Shown: positions 42,090 to 55,900 of the stretch, piece after piece
How the letters are laid out: the number at the start of each line of letters is the position of its first letter
How positions within the stretch are numbered: position 1 is the first letter of the stretch
Origin: Phytophthora sp. 'mugwort'
Lineage: Eukaryota; Oomycota; Peronosporomycetes; Peronosporales; Peronosporaceae
Assembly: GCA_033558025.1 (NCBI GenBank)
Contig: JAUCEF010000013.1
Location: forward strand, 1,543,001 to 1,607,000
Length of the DNA: 64,000 bases
Reading direction: 5' to 3'
The notes under the pieces: generated by a model
What the model saw: the letters and a program-made list of their open reading frames with translations, nothing else
Databases searched by the model: none
What the model was told of the DNA's origin: nothing
Position numbers and translations under genes: made by a program

Positions 42090-44840
42090 TTAACAACCTT
42101 GTCCTTGGGTGTTGTTGAGGTTGTTGCTTTTAATCTCGACAGCCTCGCTCCTGTTGGTACCAGTATTCCGACTGATATTCGTCTGCTTGTTCGCTACTTG
42201 ACACTGTCGACAGCCAGCACTACCAGGCTTGCGCATGCGGATAATATCACACATGTTGCATGGTCGAGAAGGTGGCACTTGCGTAACAACGTCGCTTGAA
42301 AGGGTATCGATGGCTCCTGAGCCGAAGCTAAAAGTCTCCATCGCAGTCGCGGAATTACTCGCGAGAATTTCTTCATCTTCAGAGTTCGAGGAGATCACAA
42401 TAATTGCAGACTCGTCAACTTGGTGAGAGAACTCGGTTTGAACGGCGTTCTGGTGTAAAATTGTGGCAGCTAAGTCGGGGCTGTCGTTTACTGTGATTGC
42501 AGCTGAAGTCGCAGCAATTGCCACAGATTCGTCGTTCACAACTCGTACAAATAAAAGTTCCCAATCATCTCTTGTCTTCAGAATTGGTAGCTCGCAACGG
42601 GGGTCGCCATCTCTGCTGATTTCTGCCATCATCCAAGCCAAGGAAAAACTCTGCGGCACTGGCAGCCGCCAGACGGAAAGCTTCTCGCTTGTCCTCGTGA
42701 CTCCCGCTGCCAATTTCCACCTTCCCAACAATGAAACTCCAGTGGTGAAGCCGTGCACCACAAAAGTAATGTGTCCCCCGTGGTAGTGAAAATCTACTTG
42801 TCCGATTCCTTAAATTGTTCCACGCACGAAGGAAAACTGTGGTCAACTCCACATTGTCGTCCAATCGGTTCCGATAAAGAACGAGGCACTTTTCCATCTC
42901 AAACTTACACTTACGCCATCAAATGGCTTCATCTCTCATCGTCTTGATAGTTTCTTGTAGCAGTACTACCGAAGACGGACCCGTCAGCTTAAACCAAACA
43001 CGATTTTCTACCACTGCTACGACTCGCGAGCTTCCCATTTGTATATGTACGTGGGGTTGACCTGAACACTCGATTTTCTTTAAGCCGTCAATGTACCAAC
43101 TCAATTTTCGTGGCTTTTTGGTAACATTCATCACAGGTTCCAATTGACTTGGCAAGTCTTGGATGAATTTTTTTGACAGTAAGTGCGGGATAAATGGATC
43201 GTGGAATGAGAAGTTTGGGTCGCTATCCGCGTTGTAATCGCTTGACATGGTTTGCTTAGCATCAGCAACCTCGACACTGGGAGTAGCTTGGACAGGGCTT
43301 ATCTCACGGAGAAAAGGAGGTCCAGAACCATGTGAACTCTCTTGTAAGAAATCCACATTGTTGTAGTCTGGTTCAGTGCCCTGGTCGGCATTGCTCCACC
43401 CGAGTTTGAATACAGCGAAGTAGTAGTAGTCCAGCGTCTCTCATCCCGTTGGTCAGCGTGGTGGACGCCGCAACTTCTTCTCATTGTATCGCCACTATCG
43501 TGAATCCTATTGGCACTGCTTCGCTTGCCCTCTCCATCGTGTTTTGTCTGAACATGAGGTTGAAAATTTGGATCGCATCCGCCTCTCTTCGCCCATAGCT
43601 CTGTGATAATGAAGCTACATTTGCTCTTACAGAATCGTTGCGGGGGTCAGAAAACTCATTCACAAGACGATCTACTTCGTATCCACGTCGTTGACATTCC
43701 TGATTAAGCCGAGGCAGTTCCGGGTTCAACCATCGCGAATTATTGTTGTGTGTGTTCTGTGATTAAGAATATCCACACAGTTCTCTGCTGTCTTTTGTCT
43801 GTTCTTCGAGAATTGAATGCGGCTTTGCTGCCGTTATGAAAATGTCTTGAATCCGTGGTGGCAAGGTTGGCAACGTCGAAACAATCCGTGAGCGTCGGTT
43901 ATATGGTTCTGTGAGTCTGGAAGGAATGTCTCGCGGTTCCGTCAGTCTTCCCCATTAGGTGTTTCAGTATTCGACCTTTGTGGACTCACTGAGCACAAGG
44001 AAGACTGGGGCTTGTAGGCAAGACGCAAAACGTGAGGAAACCTACCCATCGACCGCTCTGACGACTGATTACTGGACTGCGCATAGCGACTATCGACCGA
44101 ACTTGCTGCTCCACTTGACTGGAAAAGGTCTCGACTCCAGGCCCGACTTTCGAGCCACTTTTCTTGTTCGAGTCCACCGAAAATCTCGCTGTATTCTCTG
44201 CGCTCGCATTCGAGAAGACAGAGGAAGAACCGGTACCTTTGTGGCTCGACGCTCACCATGTGCGAGTGCCTAAGTAGACTGCATGCGAGCTCCAAGGGGT
44301 GAACTTTTTCGACTGCTCGATTACCCAGTGTAAACGACTTCATGACTTTTTCTGGCTGCCAACACGCTAGGTGGAGACAATTCGGGCGATCGGATTTCGC
44401 TGTTCACGTCCGCTTTGGCAACTGAAATGGACCAGGGGCGCCTCCGACGGGATTACAAAATTTGTGTTTGTCTCTGCGCAAATTTTCTCCTCCAATTTCC
44501 TACCCAGAGCTCCAGTATTTTGATTTGCCTCGACATCTGAATTTGCACCTCCGACCAAAAACGAATCGCTCCGCCTACGTGAATTCATCTCTTGAAGCGC
44601 TGTTGCCTCTGCATTCGCCAGACACTGCAACTTGAGTGCACGATACTGCTGGCATATTGTGCGCTCTTCACAATAATTTGCGTTCGAATGCGCAGCACAT
44701 TTCGGCAGAATGGGTTTTGGCACCAATTGGCTGCGCTTTCGTCCTGCATTTCCACCTCTTGGTCATCCATCTCGTCTTCAGCTGCTCGCTCGATTGCTGC
44801 CTCCACGTCGCCCTCGTTGTAACTTCGTGGCAGCATTAGA
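42090..44840 (-). pseudogene. Broken paralogue of the Cys-rich/dsRBD-like protein at 52.9-56.5 kb
   Basis: The minus strand carries, in order, the same landmarks as the intact gene at 52901. NANYCEERTICQQYRALKLQ (N-terminal Cys motif) comes first. Then VTKKPRKLSWYIDGLKKIE; HYFCGARLHHWSFIVGKVEI and GSGSHEDKREAFRLAAASAA; and the C-terminal CNMCDIIRMRKPGSAGCRQC. It is disabled. A frameshift lies within the N-terminal Cys motif near 44,690 (NPFC-RNVLRI in one frame, SNANYC in the next). A TGA at 42921-42919 sits exactly where the intact protein has Thr (EAI-stop-W against EAVTW). A frameshift lies near 42,600, and the middle region is eroded. Orientation is opposite to the intact copy. Confidence 0.85.
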
Positions 44841-45098
44841 TTCGCGTGGAAATTCTTGTAAAACTTACTCGACTGATGGATTGTGATATGAAGAGCATAC
44901 CGTGGTCACTCCCCATCTTCGTGATAATAACTGTCTTTCAAGTCCAGTGAAAGACGCAAAGTGACTACGACAGATCTGTTCGCATACAATAAATATTGAC
45001 CGTGTTAACCGGGGTTATCTAACCGTACCTTTCCAGCGCCGAACAAGCTTTTGCAGCACAGACACCCAAGATTCCATTGACTTTGAAATCTTCGCGTT

Positions 45099-48000
45099 TT
45101 AGGAGTATACAGCTAGCATCTCCTCAATCTCTAGGCGGCAGATCGGGCACTTGGTCACTTCTTCACGGTGGGAGCACGTCTTGCACAGACACAAGTGACG
45201 GCAAGGCAAGCACAGAATGGTTTTGTCGTTCGACAAGCAGATGACGCAGAGTTTGAGTTCGTTCTGCTCCTCGACCTGCCGATCCAGTTTCTTCTGCATT
45301 TCAAGCGCCTTTTCCTCTTTAACGGAGCGCACATGACTCAGCGCGGTTTCAAGTAGGTGCTCCCATTCCTTCAGTTCATCCATCTTGCAGCTCGTAAGCG
45401 TTGTCGACGAAAGGTAAGAAAGCGCCGACTGGACACTATGAAAGGAACCGGAGGGGGCATACGAGAAGGCGTCCGGGACATGTTGATGTGGCCCCAGCGT
45501 TTGGATATCGAGCGAGTGTTCCTTCTGCATGAGACGCTTGCGCAACGTAACCAACTCCTTCATCAGGGAGTCGTGGTGTTGCTCGTGATCCTCATACCCG
45601 TGCAATTGCGTCTGCAACAAGTCGGTCTCAAAGAGCAAACCATCGCGGTCTCGTTCCACACGGTCGATCAGTAAATGCAATTTCTGATTGTTGTGGCTCA
45701 ACTGGACAATGCGACGGCGCGCCAACGCCATTTGCTCGTGCATTTCTCGATTACGAACGATTAGGTCTTTGCAATACCTTCGCCACGGTTTTTCAGCGCC
45801 ATTGCCTTCGTGCACGTCCCAGGGCTGCTCTACCATACCGCAGTCCGCAAGAGCTTCGCGCGCAGCAGCAGACGCGGTTGATGTCACTGTCGACGATGCC
45901 GCTTCCGCTTCACTTGACGCCAATGAAACTCGGGCTGACGAGCACCTCGAGCGATTGTATCTGCCCCCGCGAATAAGGTCATCGAAAACGGATTGATCCA
46001 TCAGCTTGTCTTCGTCTTGAGCTTGCAGCTCTAGAGCACTATTGTTGTTGAAACTGTCGTCGTCTTCGTAACCGCCTTCACCTGACATCTGCATTGAGTA
46101 CTCACCATCCAGAGCTTCGTCGTCCCAGCCAAGCTGCAGTGCGATGCGATCACGTTGAACATGCTCATACTGTTCTCTATTGTCCACGCTACCAGAGGAT
46201 AATCCTAGCAGCCGCGATGAATTAAGCTGCGCGTACTCAACCCGGTGACTATCAACCCACTCATCTGCCTCGCTACTTTCTTCATCACTGGCACAAAACA
46301 AGTTTTGCTGATGGGCTACGTCACTTCGATCCGGACGAGGCCTGAAACGCTCTGCAATAATATCCCCATTGCGCTCAAAAGCTGGGGCATGAGAACTGTC
46401 GTTTGGAAATGATCCATGCATTGGGACACTTGGAAACGAACGAGACAATGATGCTCCATCGTCACTTACATAGTCACCAGCTCGCCGCTGCCCTTCAGCA
46501 GGAGATTTCACTTGATATTGACGAAACAAGTTGCCTCTAATCCTGCCAAACGGGCCTCTCCCCCATGTGAGTCCATCAATTGCTAACGCACATCTTTTGG
46601 CCATTTCCGGGTCGTCGAATTCGAGAAATGCATGACCTTTTGTACGTCCAGTGGTGCTCGCCGACGGGATAACGACTTGAATGGGATCGCCAATCATGCA
46701 AAACAAGTGGCACGACAGAACTTCCATGAGCTCCTCAGTACGGTCCAGTGACACCTTTGGCAGATTTGTCAGCACACAAACACTGTTGAAACATGTCCCC
46801 GTGCGTGCGTTTCCAAACTCGAACTGAGCCATATCAAACACTGGCCACTTGAAGGGAAGAAATGAGCGTTGTTCCAAATTGTATGCAGAACTCTGTTCAT
46901 CGCCTGAAGTGCTGCCACTTGCTGTCCAGTCTTGATCCAAATCTTCAATCTCATTCATCATGTCGACATGTGCGTCACACACCATTTTCACTAATGACAT
47001 GAAAATGTCAACATATGCCAGTTCGCAGTCCGAGTCATAATGGTCAATCTCTAGAACTCCAGCCTCGAGTGCAGCACGCGTAATAGTCTCGCGGAAACCG
47101 AGTTGAAGAAGGTTTCCCAGCATGGCATTTTTAATAGCGCGAGCTTTCGAAGCGTTGATCGTACGATTGGATGCATCCAGAATCTCGCCTTGCTCCAGCT
47201 GCAGACTTCCACGCTCGGGCTCCATCACAGACCCGTCACTCTCCCGCCCACTATCGCTATTCACGTCGTTTTCTTCTTCTTCCAACCTTCTTTGCTCCAG
47301 AATACGATTAGAAAGAGGCGTAGTACTACTACCATGGTGTCTCAGTGACTCTACAAATGCGTCATTATCGGTAGAATAGTCACCAATTTGAGGCATGTTT
47401 TGACGCGTCGTCTCGGTACTCTCGGTCTCGGTATCCTCCTCGTCTTCGTCCCCTCCTTCGTACTCCTCTTCATCACTGCTCAATGTATTATCCTCCTCCT
47501 CTACACACTCGTACTGAGCAGGCAGCGATGTATGCAATGCCGACGCGGAAAAGCTTCGTAAAGGCTGCAACTGCGGTGCTGCTGGAAGGTCTTGAGTACG
47601 CTCCGCTCGGTCCACAGCAGACCAAAGCTGAGCCGTCCGAGCAATCAGCGTCCGAATCTCCGCAGCCTCACTCTCAATCTCTTCGGCGAAGTCGCCCGCA
47701 GCAGGAGCCACAGTATTTGTATCCAAAACTCCCACCGACGCACGGTTGCTCCCACCGCCAGCTGTTACAGTGTGCATCAACACATTAACCACTCGGTAAG
47801 AAGTTATCACCAACAAGCAAACAGAGTTCACTTGAAGCCTTCACAAAAACTCCCATTACACTCACAGTCTAATTGTTGCTCGTGCAGACTGGAGCGTCGG
47901 ATTCTGTTACGTGTCCGCTCCAGCAGCTGCTGGCGGACCCCAGTGCGCCACGTTCGCTTAGTGCTCGACTCAGCTGCTGGTCTCTTGGGTGGAGACGACG

Positions 48001-48187
48001 CGAATGTCGATGAACTGGCAGCAGGACGGGCAGGCGACCGCTGGTCCTGGACGTCCTCGTCGCTCTCCGCCTTGTACAGAGCAAGCTGCAGGCTGACGCT
48101 GGACTGATCCACATGCGTCTCCTCTTGCTGCTGATTGGTGGACGCCATTACGCCCGGCAGAGGGGCAATTGGCGCTGGAGACCGCAT
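45099..48187 (-). CDS. RRM and RING finger protein (putative RNA-binding E3 ligase)
   Basis: Two exons, 48187-47866 and 47761-45099, join through a 104-nt GT-AG intron to give 994 aa. Low-complexity acidic and Ser-rich N-terminal half. Residues about 430-525 form an RRM (CVLTNLPKVSLDRTEELMEV, TGRTKGHAFLEFDDPEMAKR, IRGNLFRQY) whose shape and spacing resemble the RRM of translation factor eIF3b. Residues about 770-850 are a coiled coil (MHEQMALARRRIVQLSHNNQ). The C-terminus is a C3HC4 RING of the IAP/MGRN type (CVICLSNDKTILCLPCRHL, then CKTCSHREEVTKCPIC) with all eight ligands. RING domains of this type usually recruit E2 enzymes; the RRM suggests it acts on RNA-protein complexes. No family name fits the whole. 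A second ATG at 48148 is a possible start. Divergent from exportin-1, 802 bp apart. Confidence 0.85.
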
Positions 48188-48989
48188 TATCCGGACTAAG
48201 TTCGAGCTTTAGCGGACGATTCTGCAATGGATTCCTGGAGTTTGGGCTTCGTTCCTGCGTGGGTGGATATATCAGAGGCTTGGGAACAGGTTGGTGCAGC
48301 TTTTGGAGATGCGCGAAGCGGCGAAGCTTTACTAAGGAGGGAAGGAACGAGCAATGACCCGCGGCGAGCGGGAGCCTGGCGCGCGACTGCTAAAGGAAAC
48401 GAACCGCGCGGTTTCTGTTCAAGATTGCGCGAACGAGTTGGACGGGGTTTGGGTGCCGCACACTAAATTGCTGTTGCCATCCATTTGAGTGTAATTCACT
48501 GACGAATTAACAGCCAATCATGAACCGGTTTGAAACGACTTTCGACCAATGACGACATTTCTTCCTGACAAGATTCCGGCTCGCTGTCTTTCTAGAACGA
48601 AATTAAGCGCAAGCCAGCGGAGCTTTGGTGCGTGTTGCCCTCCCCCTCTCGTCCCCACAGGCCCCACCGCGTGGCTGACCGGAGCTTTACCCCTCTGCCT
48701 TTAGTGTCTGCGTGTGTTCGTGAAATAGCGGCGTCCACATCTCCTTCAGTGAGGAGCTAGTGTCGGATCGACCGGGAAAGGTGCGGAAACCAGCGTTTCG
48801 CCGTTAAAACCGGCTAAAGATTAGCCTAAAAGCTGCCAATATCACGTGTTGAGCCTGGCAATGGTCGTTGCTTGGCTGTGATGCTCGTGTTGCAGAATGA
48901 AAGCGATGTTGTCACTCACGTTGGGACCTTTGGCTGCTGTTGCTTTTTAGGAGCTAAGACAGGGTAAGAAAGCTAGAAACGGGGCTAAT
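48188..48989. promoter_or_regulatory. Divergent promoter region of the RRM-RING gene and exportin-1
   Basis: An 802-bp gap between two outward-facing starts. CCAAT-type words occur at about 48513 (gccaatca) and 48546 (accaatga), near the middle. No TATA box or clear Inr+FPR was seen. The open frame at 48,169-48,357 has no support as a gene. Confidence 0.45.
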
Positions 48990-51900
48990 ATGGAAGCCGT
49001 GGGTCAGAAGCTACTAGATTTCTCGCAGCCGTTCGACGTGGCGGCGCTAGACCAGGTGGTGCAGTGCATGAACGACCCCAAGAGCCCGCACCAGCGCGTG
49101 GCCAACCAGATCATGGTGGCGCTGCAGGAGCACCAAGACTCGTGGACGCGCGCCTCGGACATCCTGGAGCAGTCGAGCAGCATCCAAACCAAATTTTTCG
49201 GACTGCAGGTACGGAGTTGTGAGGTGTGACGCAGTGGAGTGGGAGGTATTGATTGGCACCAATGGTGATGGTGTGAGTTTAGATCTTGGAGGACGCTATC
49301 CGTTACCGCTGGAAGATCCTGCCGAAGGACCAGCGCGAGGGTATCAAGAGTTATATCGTCGGCAAGCTACTATCAGTACGTTGACTGCAGTTGCAATTGA
49401 TCTGCGAGTTATTGCATTTTGTTTTGCGTTATTGACTCTGACGGATCACCTTTATTAATTGCATTAATTATTGACTGCTAGATGTCGTCGGATGAGTCTA
49501 CACTGCACAGCCAGCGCATGTTCGTGAACAAGATGGACCTCGTGTTGGTGCAGGTGCTGAAGCACGAGTGGCCGCAGAACTGGCCGTCGTTCATCACGGA
49601 CATTGTCAACTCGAGCAAGACGTCGGAGATTCTGTGCGAAAACAATATGACCATTCTGAAGCTGTTGAGCGAAGAAGTATTCGACTTCTCGAAGGACCAG
49701 CTGACGGAACAGAAGACCAAGACGCTGAAGGAAAGCCTCAACCATGAATTCACGCAAATCTTCCAGGTGCGTTTGGGAGAACGAAAAAATAATAATCCTG
49801 AGACACTTATTGCACACGCAACCAACATCAAGAACACTAACGCTTCTGGTTTTGCTGCTGTTGCCACTGTAGCTGTGTGAGTTCGTGCTGAGCAAGTCGA
49901 CGCATGTTCCGCTTCTCCAGATCACGCTGCAGACGCTGCTTCGGTTCTTGAGCTGGATCCCTCTTGGATTTATCTTCGAGACGGACCTCATCAAAATCCT
50001 CGTCACAAAATTCTTGGCAACGAACGTGTTCCGCAATGATACGATCAGCTGCTTGAGCGAGATTGCTCAGCTACGCGATGTTCCGGAGCAGTACAGCAAC
50101 GTCTACGTGCAGCTGTACATGGGTGTGCTGAACGAAGTGGGCAAGATCTTGCCACCTGGCAGTTCGTTTACGCCGTTTTGGGAACAAGACGAGGTGTTTG
50201 TTCAGCGTTTGAGTATTTTCTTCACGAGTTTCTTCCGATACCACATCCAAGTCATTGAGCGTCCGATTACTGCGCCGGGTGACGAGGCTCACCAGGCGCT
50301 GCTGGCAGGGTTCACGTACCTTGTGTGCATTGCAGAGGTAGACGATGACAGCATTTTCAAGATCTGCTTGGACTACTGGCACTTTTTCACGCGCGACTTG
50401 TACACAGTGGACCAGAACCAGATGAACCCACTCGCGGGTTTCCAGAACCAGTCTCGTAGCCGCCGTGAGCTTGTGTCACCTGTGATGAACCGTGTGCGTC
50501 ACGTTATGATCTCGAAGATGGTCAAGCCGTCGGAAGTGCTGATTGTGGAAGACGAAAATGGTGAAATTGTGCGTGAGACGACGAAAGACACGGAGGCGTT
50601 GTCGCAGTACAAGACAATGCACGAGACGCTTGTGTACCTGACTCATCTCAATTATGACGATACGGAGACAATCATGCTGGAGAAACTTACGGCACAGGTC
50701 GAGGGTACAGAGTGGTCGTGGAACAACCTGAACACGCTCTGCTGGGCTATTGGATCGATCTCCGGCGCTATGAGCGAAGAGAACGAGAAGCGCTTCTTGG
50801 TTACTGTGATCAAGGACTTGCTGGGACTGTGCGAAATGAAACGTGGGAAAGACAACAAGGCTGTGGTTGCTTCCAACATCATGTATGTCGTGGGGCAGTA
50901 CCCGCGTTTCCTGCGTGCACACTGGAAGTTTCTTCGTACTGTTGTGAACAAGCTATTCGAATTCATGCACGAGCTTCATCCTGGTGTTCAGGATATGGCA
51001 TGTGACACTTTCCTCAAGATCTCTCAGAAATGTCGCCGTAAATTCGTGGTCTTGCAGAGTGGTGAAACGCGTCCGTTCGTGGAAGAGCTGCTGGAAGAAC
51101 TGCCGCGTATCGTATCGGACCTGGAGACGCACCAGGTGCACACATTCTACGAGGCGGTAGCGTCGATGCTTGCTGCTGAGAATGATGCTGGCCGAAAGGA
51201 AGTGCTCCTTGGTCGCTTGATGAACCTCCCGAACGAGGCGTGGAAGTCCATTATGTCCCAGGCAGCGCAGGACGTCAACATTTTATACGACAGCCGAGGT
51301 ATCAAGGAGATTGTCAAGATTATTCGGACAAACGTGAAGGTGTGCAGGGCTATTGGACCTAATGGCTTCAACTCACAGATGGGCTACATTTTCCAGGATA
51401 TGCTGAATGTCTACGTGGCGTACACGCAGCGCATTGCTGTGATGGTTGAGCAGGGCGGAGAAATTGCTGTGAAGACGTCAGAGGTGCGATCACTGCGTAG
51501 TGCCAAGAAGGAGAGCCTTCGCCTCATGGATGCGTTTGTTGAGCACACAGCTGGCGATGACTCGTCACGGCAGTTTGTGGCTACTCTGTTCCTGCCTAAG
51601 CTCTTGGAGACAATCCTTTCGGACTATCAAAACACAACACCCACGGCGAAGGAGGCCGAGGTGCTGAGTCTGCTGGCGACTAGCATTAACAAACTGAAGA
51701 ACATTATCGCGCCCACGGTACCCATGATCCTCGAGGCTGTGTTTGAGTGCACACTACAGATGATTACCAAGAATTTCGAGGACTTCCCAGAGCACCGCGT
51801 GAATTTTTTCAAGCTGCTGCAGGCCGTAAACGATTTCTGCTTCGAAGCGCTGTTCAGTATCCCTCAAGAACACCAGAAACTGGTGGTGGACTCGATCATT

Positions 51901-52662
51901 TGGGCCTTCAAACACACGGAACGCAATGTTGCGGACACGGTACGACTTTTTGTGCTTGTGACTGAAGAGGACAGTGTACTTACTCGTGTAATTGCTTCTG
52001 TTTTGTTTCTTGTTTCTTGTATATAGGGCCTTGCAACGCTGTTTGCGCTGCTGTTGAACATCCAGGAGAACCCCCAGATCGCTGCCGGTTTCTACCGTTC
52101 GTTCTATTTGCTGCTGCTGCAGGACATTCTGGCCGTGTTGACCGACCGCCTGCACAAGTTTGGCTTCAAGCTGCACGCAGCTATTTTGCGTCACATGTTC
52201 TCCATCGTGGAGAACAACAACGTGACTGTACCTTTGTGGGAGTCTGTGCCTAACGCTGGTGCCATTCCTGCTGGACAGACAAACTCGGTACGTTTGCTAG
52301 ATGACTAGCTTGCTGCCTTGATAGCTGTTGCTCTGACCTTGTTAAAACATTATCAGGCTTTCCTTAAGGACTACGTGGCCAACCTGATCGGCACGTCATT
52401 CCCCAACCTGTCGCGTGCGCAGGTGGTCGAGTTCGTGGTCGGCTGCTTTGACATGTCGAAGGATCTACCGACGTTCAAGAAGCACCTGCGCGACTTCCTC
52501 GTCAACATTAAGGAGTTCGCTGGCGAGGACAATGCGGAACTGTTCCTGGAGGAAAACCTGGCGCGGACGCAGCTGCAGGAGAAGCAGGATATGGCCGCTA
52601 AGCTGGCGGTCCCCGGCCTAGTGAACCCGAACGAGCGTCCGGATGAGATGGCCGATCTGTAG
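48990..52662 (+). CDS. XPO1: Exportin-1 (CRM1), nuclear export receptor
   Basis: Six exons, 48990-49208, 49283-49375, 49482-49766, 49873-51939, 52027-52287 and 52357-52662, all joined in phase 0 through GT-AG introns of 69-106 nt, give 1076 aa (human 1071). It starts [20 protein letters not shown]. The importin-beta N-terminal helices follow, then [20 protein letters not shown] and [20 protein letters not shown], and the NES-groove region [20 protein letters not shown]. With RanGTP it carries leucine-rich NES proteins and some RNPs out of the nucleus through HEAT repeats that form a ring. Cys519 in [14 protein letters not shown] is the residue alkylated by leptomycin B in human CRM1 (Cys528), so sensitivity is predicted. 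All introns are near the ends. The next gene starts only 238 bp downstream. Confidence 0.97.
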
Positions 52663-52900
52663 GTCAACCAGGCGAGACGCAAAAACTCAACCAACATGCA
52701 GAGAGATGCACCGATGGATGCCCGACGGAGGAAGGCAATGTTTGTGTTGCAAAACAAATTTGAAAAAAAAATGTTTTTTTCTCTTTCTGATTATAAAAAT
52801 GATGTTTTGCTGCGTATTTACTGCAAATCACTACAAATTAGGATAATTCCGTAATTGAGCTCCGTGGTTTCCATCAACACAAGGAAACCAACATTCACTC

Positions 52901-55900
52901 ATGGCGCGCACTCGTCGGCAGCTCGCGTCGGCCGCTTTGCCGACTGTGGCCATGTCGGCGCGCAAGTCTGCGCCCGTCTCGGCCAGTGGCGTGAACGTGC
53001 GTCGCCTAATGCTGTCGCGAGAGAACGAGGAGGAGAAGGAACGGGAAGAGGAGAAGGAGCCTGCCAATGAGTGTGGAAATCCCTTTTGTCGACACCGTCT
53101 CGCCAATCGCTACGCCAGATTCTGCGAAGACAAGGCCATGTGTCAGCGCTATCGGGCTCTGAAGCTTCAGTGTCTGGCCAACGCGCAGGCGGAGGAGGAT
53201 GAGGAAGACACGAGGCCTCTGTCCCATGTGCTTCATAAGAGGAGGAAGAGGAGAGAGGAGAAGAAAAAGGAAGAAACGTTCGCCATTCCGAGGAGAAAGA
53301 AGACGGAGAAGTTAAACACGAGGCTGGGTTTAAATGAGGAGAGAAGCAACAGGTCGAGTAGTTCTCGAGATCAGGAGAAGAGAGAGAGGAAGACGCAGGT
53401 GGACGAGGAGAAAAGAGAGAAAAAGAGGCTGAGGAGAGCGAGGAATACAGAGGAAGCTCCGTCTACAGCTGTTAATACGTCGCCTATTACGGCGTCGTCG
53501 GTGGAGGAGGTTGAATCAGTTACGCAAAGGAGGAAGAAGAGAATACACGCACAAAACACGAGAGCTAGACAACCACCGGAACCAAGCAGTGATACGAAGA
53601 CGAGGACTGCTACTGGAGTCACTGGGGTCGCTGGTGCTTTAACGATGAAGAAGCGGAGATTAAATCGACGTTCGAGTGCTAATGACGTGCTGTCTCGTGC
53701 GGCATTGTCGTTTTCTTCTAGTGCTGCGTTCGATATAAATTGGAAAATACCAAGAGCGAAACCGACTCGACCAAAGACGGCAGCGCAAACGATCAAGAAC
53801 ATGAATTTGGAGCTTGTGCCTCTAGGGGTTCCCAGTCTAGCAAGTCTTGCGGGTGGAGGACGATACGTGCAGAATGGAAATCGATCGGCTGCGCAATCGT
53901 TTACGTCTTCTGACCCGCGATCAAGACCCCCGAGTATTGCCAAGTTTACATCACCCGCTGTAGCAGCACCCCGTACAGTACCAGCGAGCGCTTCATCCAG
54001 GCCTTTGCGTACCACACAGTCGAAGATGCCGGCACCTTCGCCATCACAGCAACAATTACTGCCACCAGTACCTCGTCAAGTTTCTTCGTTGGTTCCGCCG
54101 GTGCAACGACGAACTGGTCGAGATCTGGCTAAACCAGCTGGAACTGCTAGAGCTACGACACCGTCGTCGTCATCCATGAATTTGTCTGCTGCAGTATCCA
54201 ACGCCAACGTGACACCTAAATCAACTCCATTACCAGCAGGGACGCCTGGAATACAGCGGATATCGGCGTCAGCTTATTTGAAGAGCCGCAAAAGTGATGG
54301 ACGGCCACCACAAGGAGAACGATTGGATCACCGACCATCACGGTCATCATCACTGGAGCGTTCAATCAGCATATCTGATAATTGTGCTTCGGGATTCCCG
54401 CCAGCTCCCGTATATCCGCCAGAGCCACCCGTAGAATATCATCGCAGTGATAGTGCTCCGTCATCAACTTACAGGGAAGCTCTCCCCGCTGTTGATCATC
54501 GTCGACAGTATCCAGACGCTGACAAATGGCATCAAATACCACACTATGATGTGGACGGATTCAGGATGGAGTATCGAGAAAGATCGGAAGGTCGCAGCGA
54601 GCCTTCCTCCAACGATAGGTCCTTTCTAGCGCCTTGGAAAGCTCGCAACTTCTCACCTCCTTGCGATCGCTTACCGCCACGTCAACAAGATGTGTCTTCA
54701 TTTGGCAGTAGTGGCTATGATTATGCACCAGATACACACATTAGCCCAGCGTCATCTCCAGCGGAGCAGCCGTCGCATCGGAGAGAACCTTCGCGTGTGC
54801 AACCCCCACCACCACAGCGTGGTCCAAGTCCTCGCCGAAGTGAAGTCGACCGCGTAAACAGTAACGGGATCAACTCTGACCACGACGATTTGGATGCTGA
54901 CGCACCCACATTCTCGTACCACGAAACCTTTCTCCCGGGTTTGCTGTCTGTCTTTATTCACAAACTTCCAAAGGCGTTGGAAGCTGTATTCAACGTTACG
55001 AAGAAGCCGAGAAAGATGAACTGGTACGTAAAGCAAGTCGAGCGAATCGAGCGGCTCTGCAAACCGTTCGACCTTCAGATTAAATTTGAAGGCTTAAAAG
55101 CAATGGTGACTGTGCGAGGTCGCGAGTGGCTTACGTTGCAAGGTTCATCCACCGTGACCTTGCACTTGGATATCATTAAGAATTTGCATGCCGAGGCAGT
55201 GACGTGGCTGAGATTTTATGAAGAAATGGATAAAGCTCTCGTTCACTACCGAGAGAAACACGGAAGCCAAGCAAACGAAAGTTATACCTTTTTTCGGGCG
55301 TGGAATGAATTGAAGACTCCGGGAAATTACATCTCGCTGTCAAGGCAGGCCAACTATTTTTGCGGTGCGCGACTCCATCACTGGAATTTTGTCATCGGAA
55401 AGGTTGAAATCGGCAGTGGTAGTCACGAAGAGAAGCGGGAGGCGCTTCGATTGGCCACGGTCAGTGCGCTTGATTTCCTGTTGAGCATTGGCCCAGGTGT
55501 GCGACGCCCAAGTCGAGACGTTAGAGTTAAGTCGGAACATACCGTGGAGGCAGGTCGGCAAAGTTTGAGAGGAAGGCACCGGAGTTCAAGCCGGGAATCG
55601 ACCGTGAACGTCAGAGCACGTGCATCATCAGCTAATAATCAAGTGAACGCAGCTTCTACCAAGCCATCGTCGTCAGCTTCGCCACCATCCTCTTCTGCCG
55701 CTGAAATGGAGCCACCTTCTCTATTTTCTACCGAGCAATCGCCCGCTGATGGACGAGTAACTTTTACAAAGTCTCAAACGTCTGAGGCACTGGCTCAACC
55801 TTTTGCCGAGCCATCGTCTTCCCTCGTCACTGTGGAGCTCACGAAGATGCCTGTTGTAACGATCAAACCAACATCCGATTCTATCAGCAGCTATGAGGTG

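Noticed and set aside
47592..48107. 171-codon plus-strand frame
   Set aside because: It is antisense to both exons of the RRM-RING gene and its intron; no motif.
53371..54015. 214-codon minus-strand frame
   Set aside because: It is the shadow of the Arg/Ser-rich part of the intact plus-strand gene at 52901.
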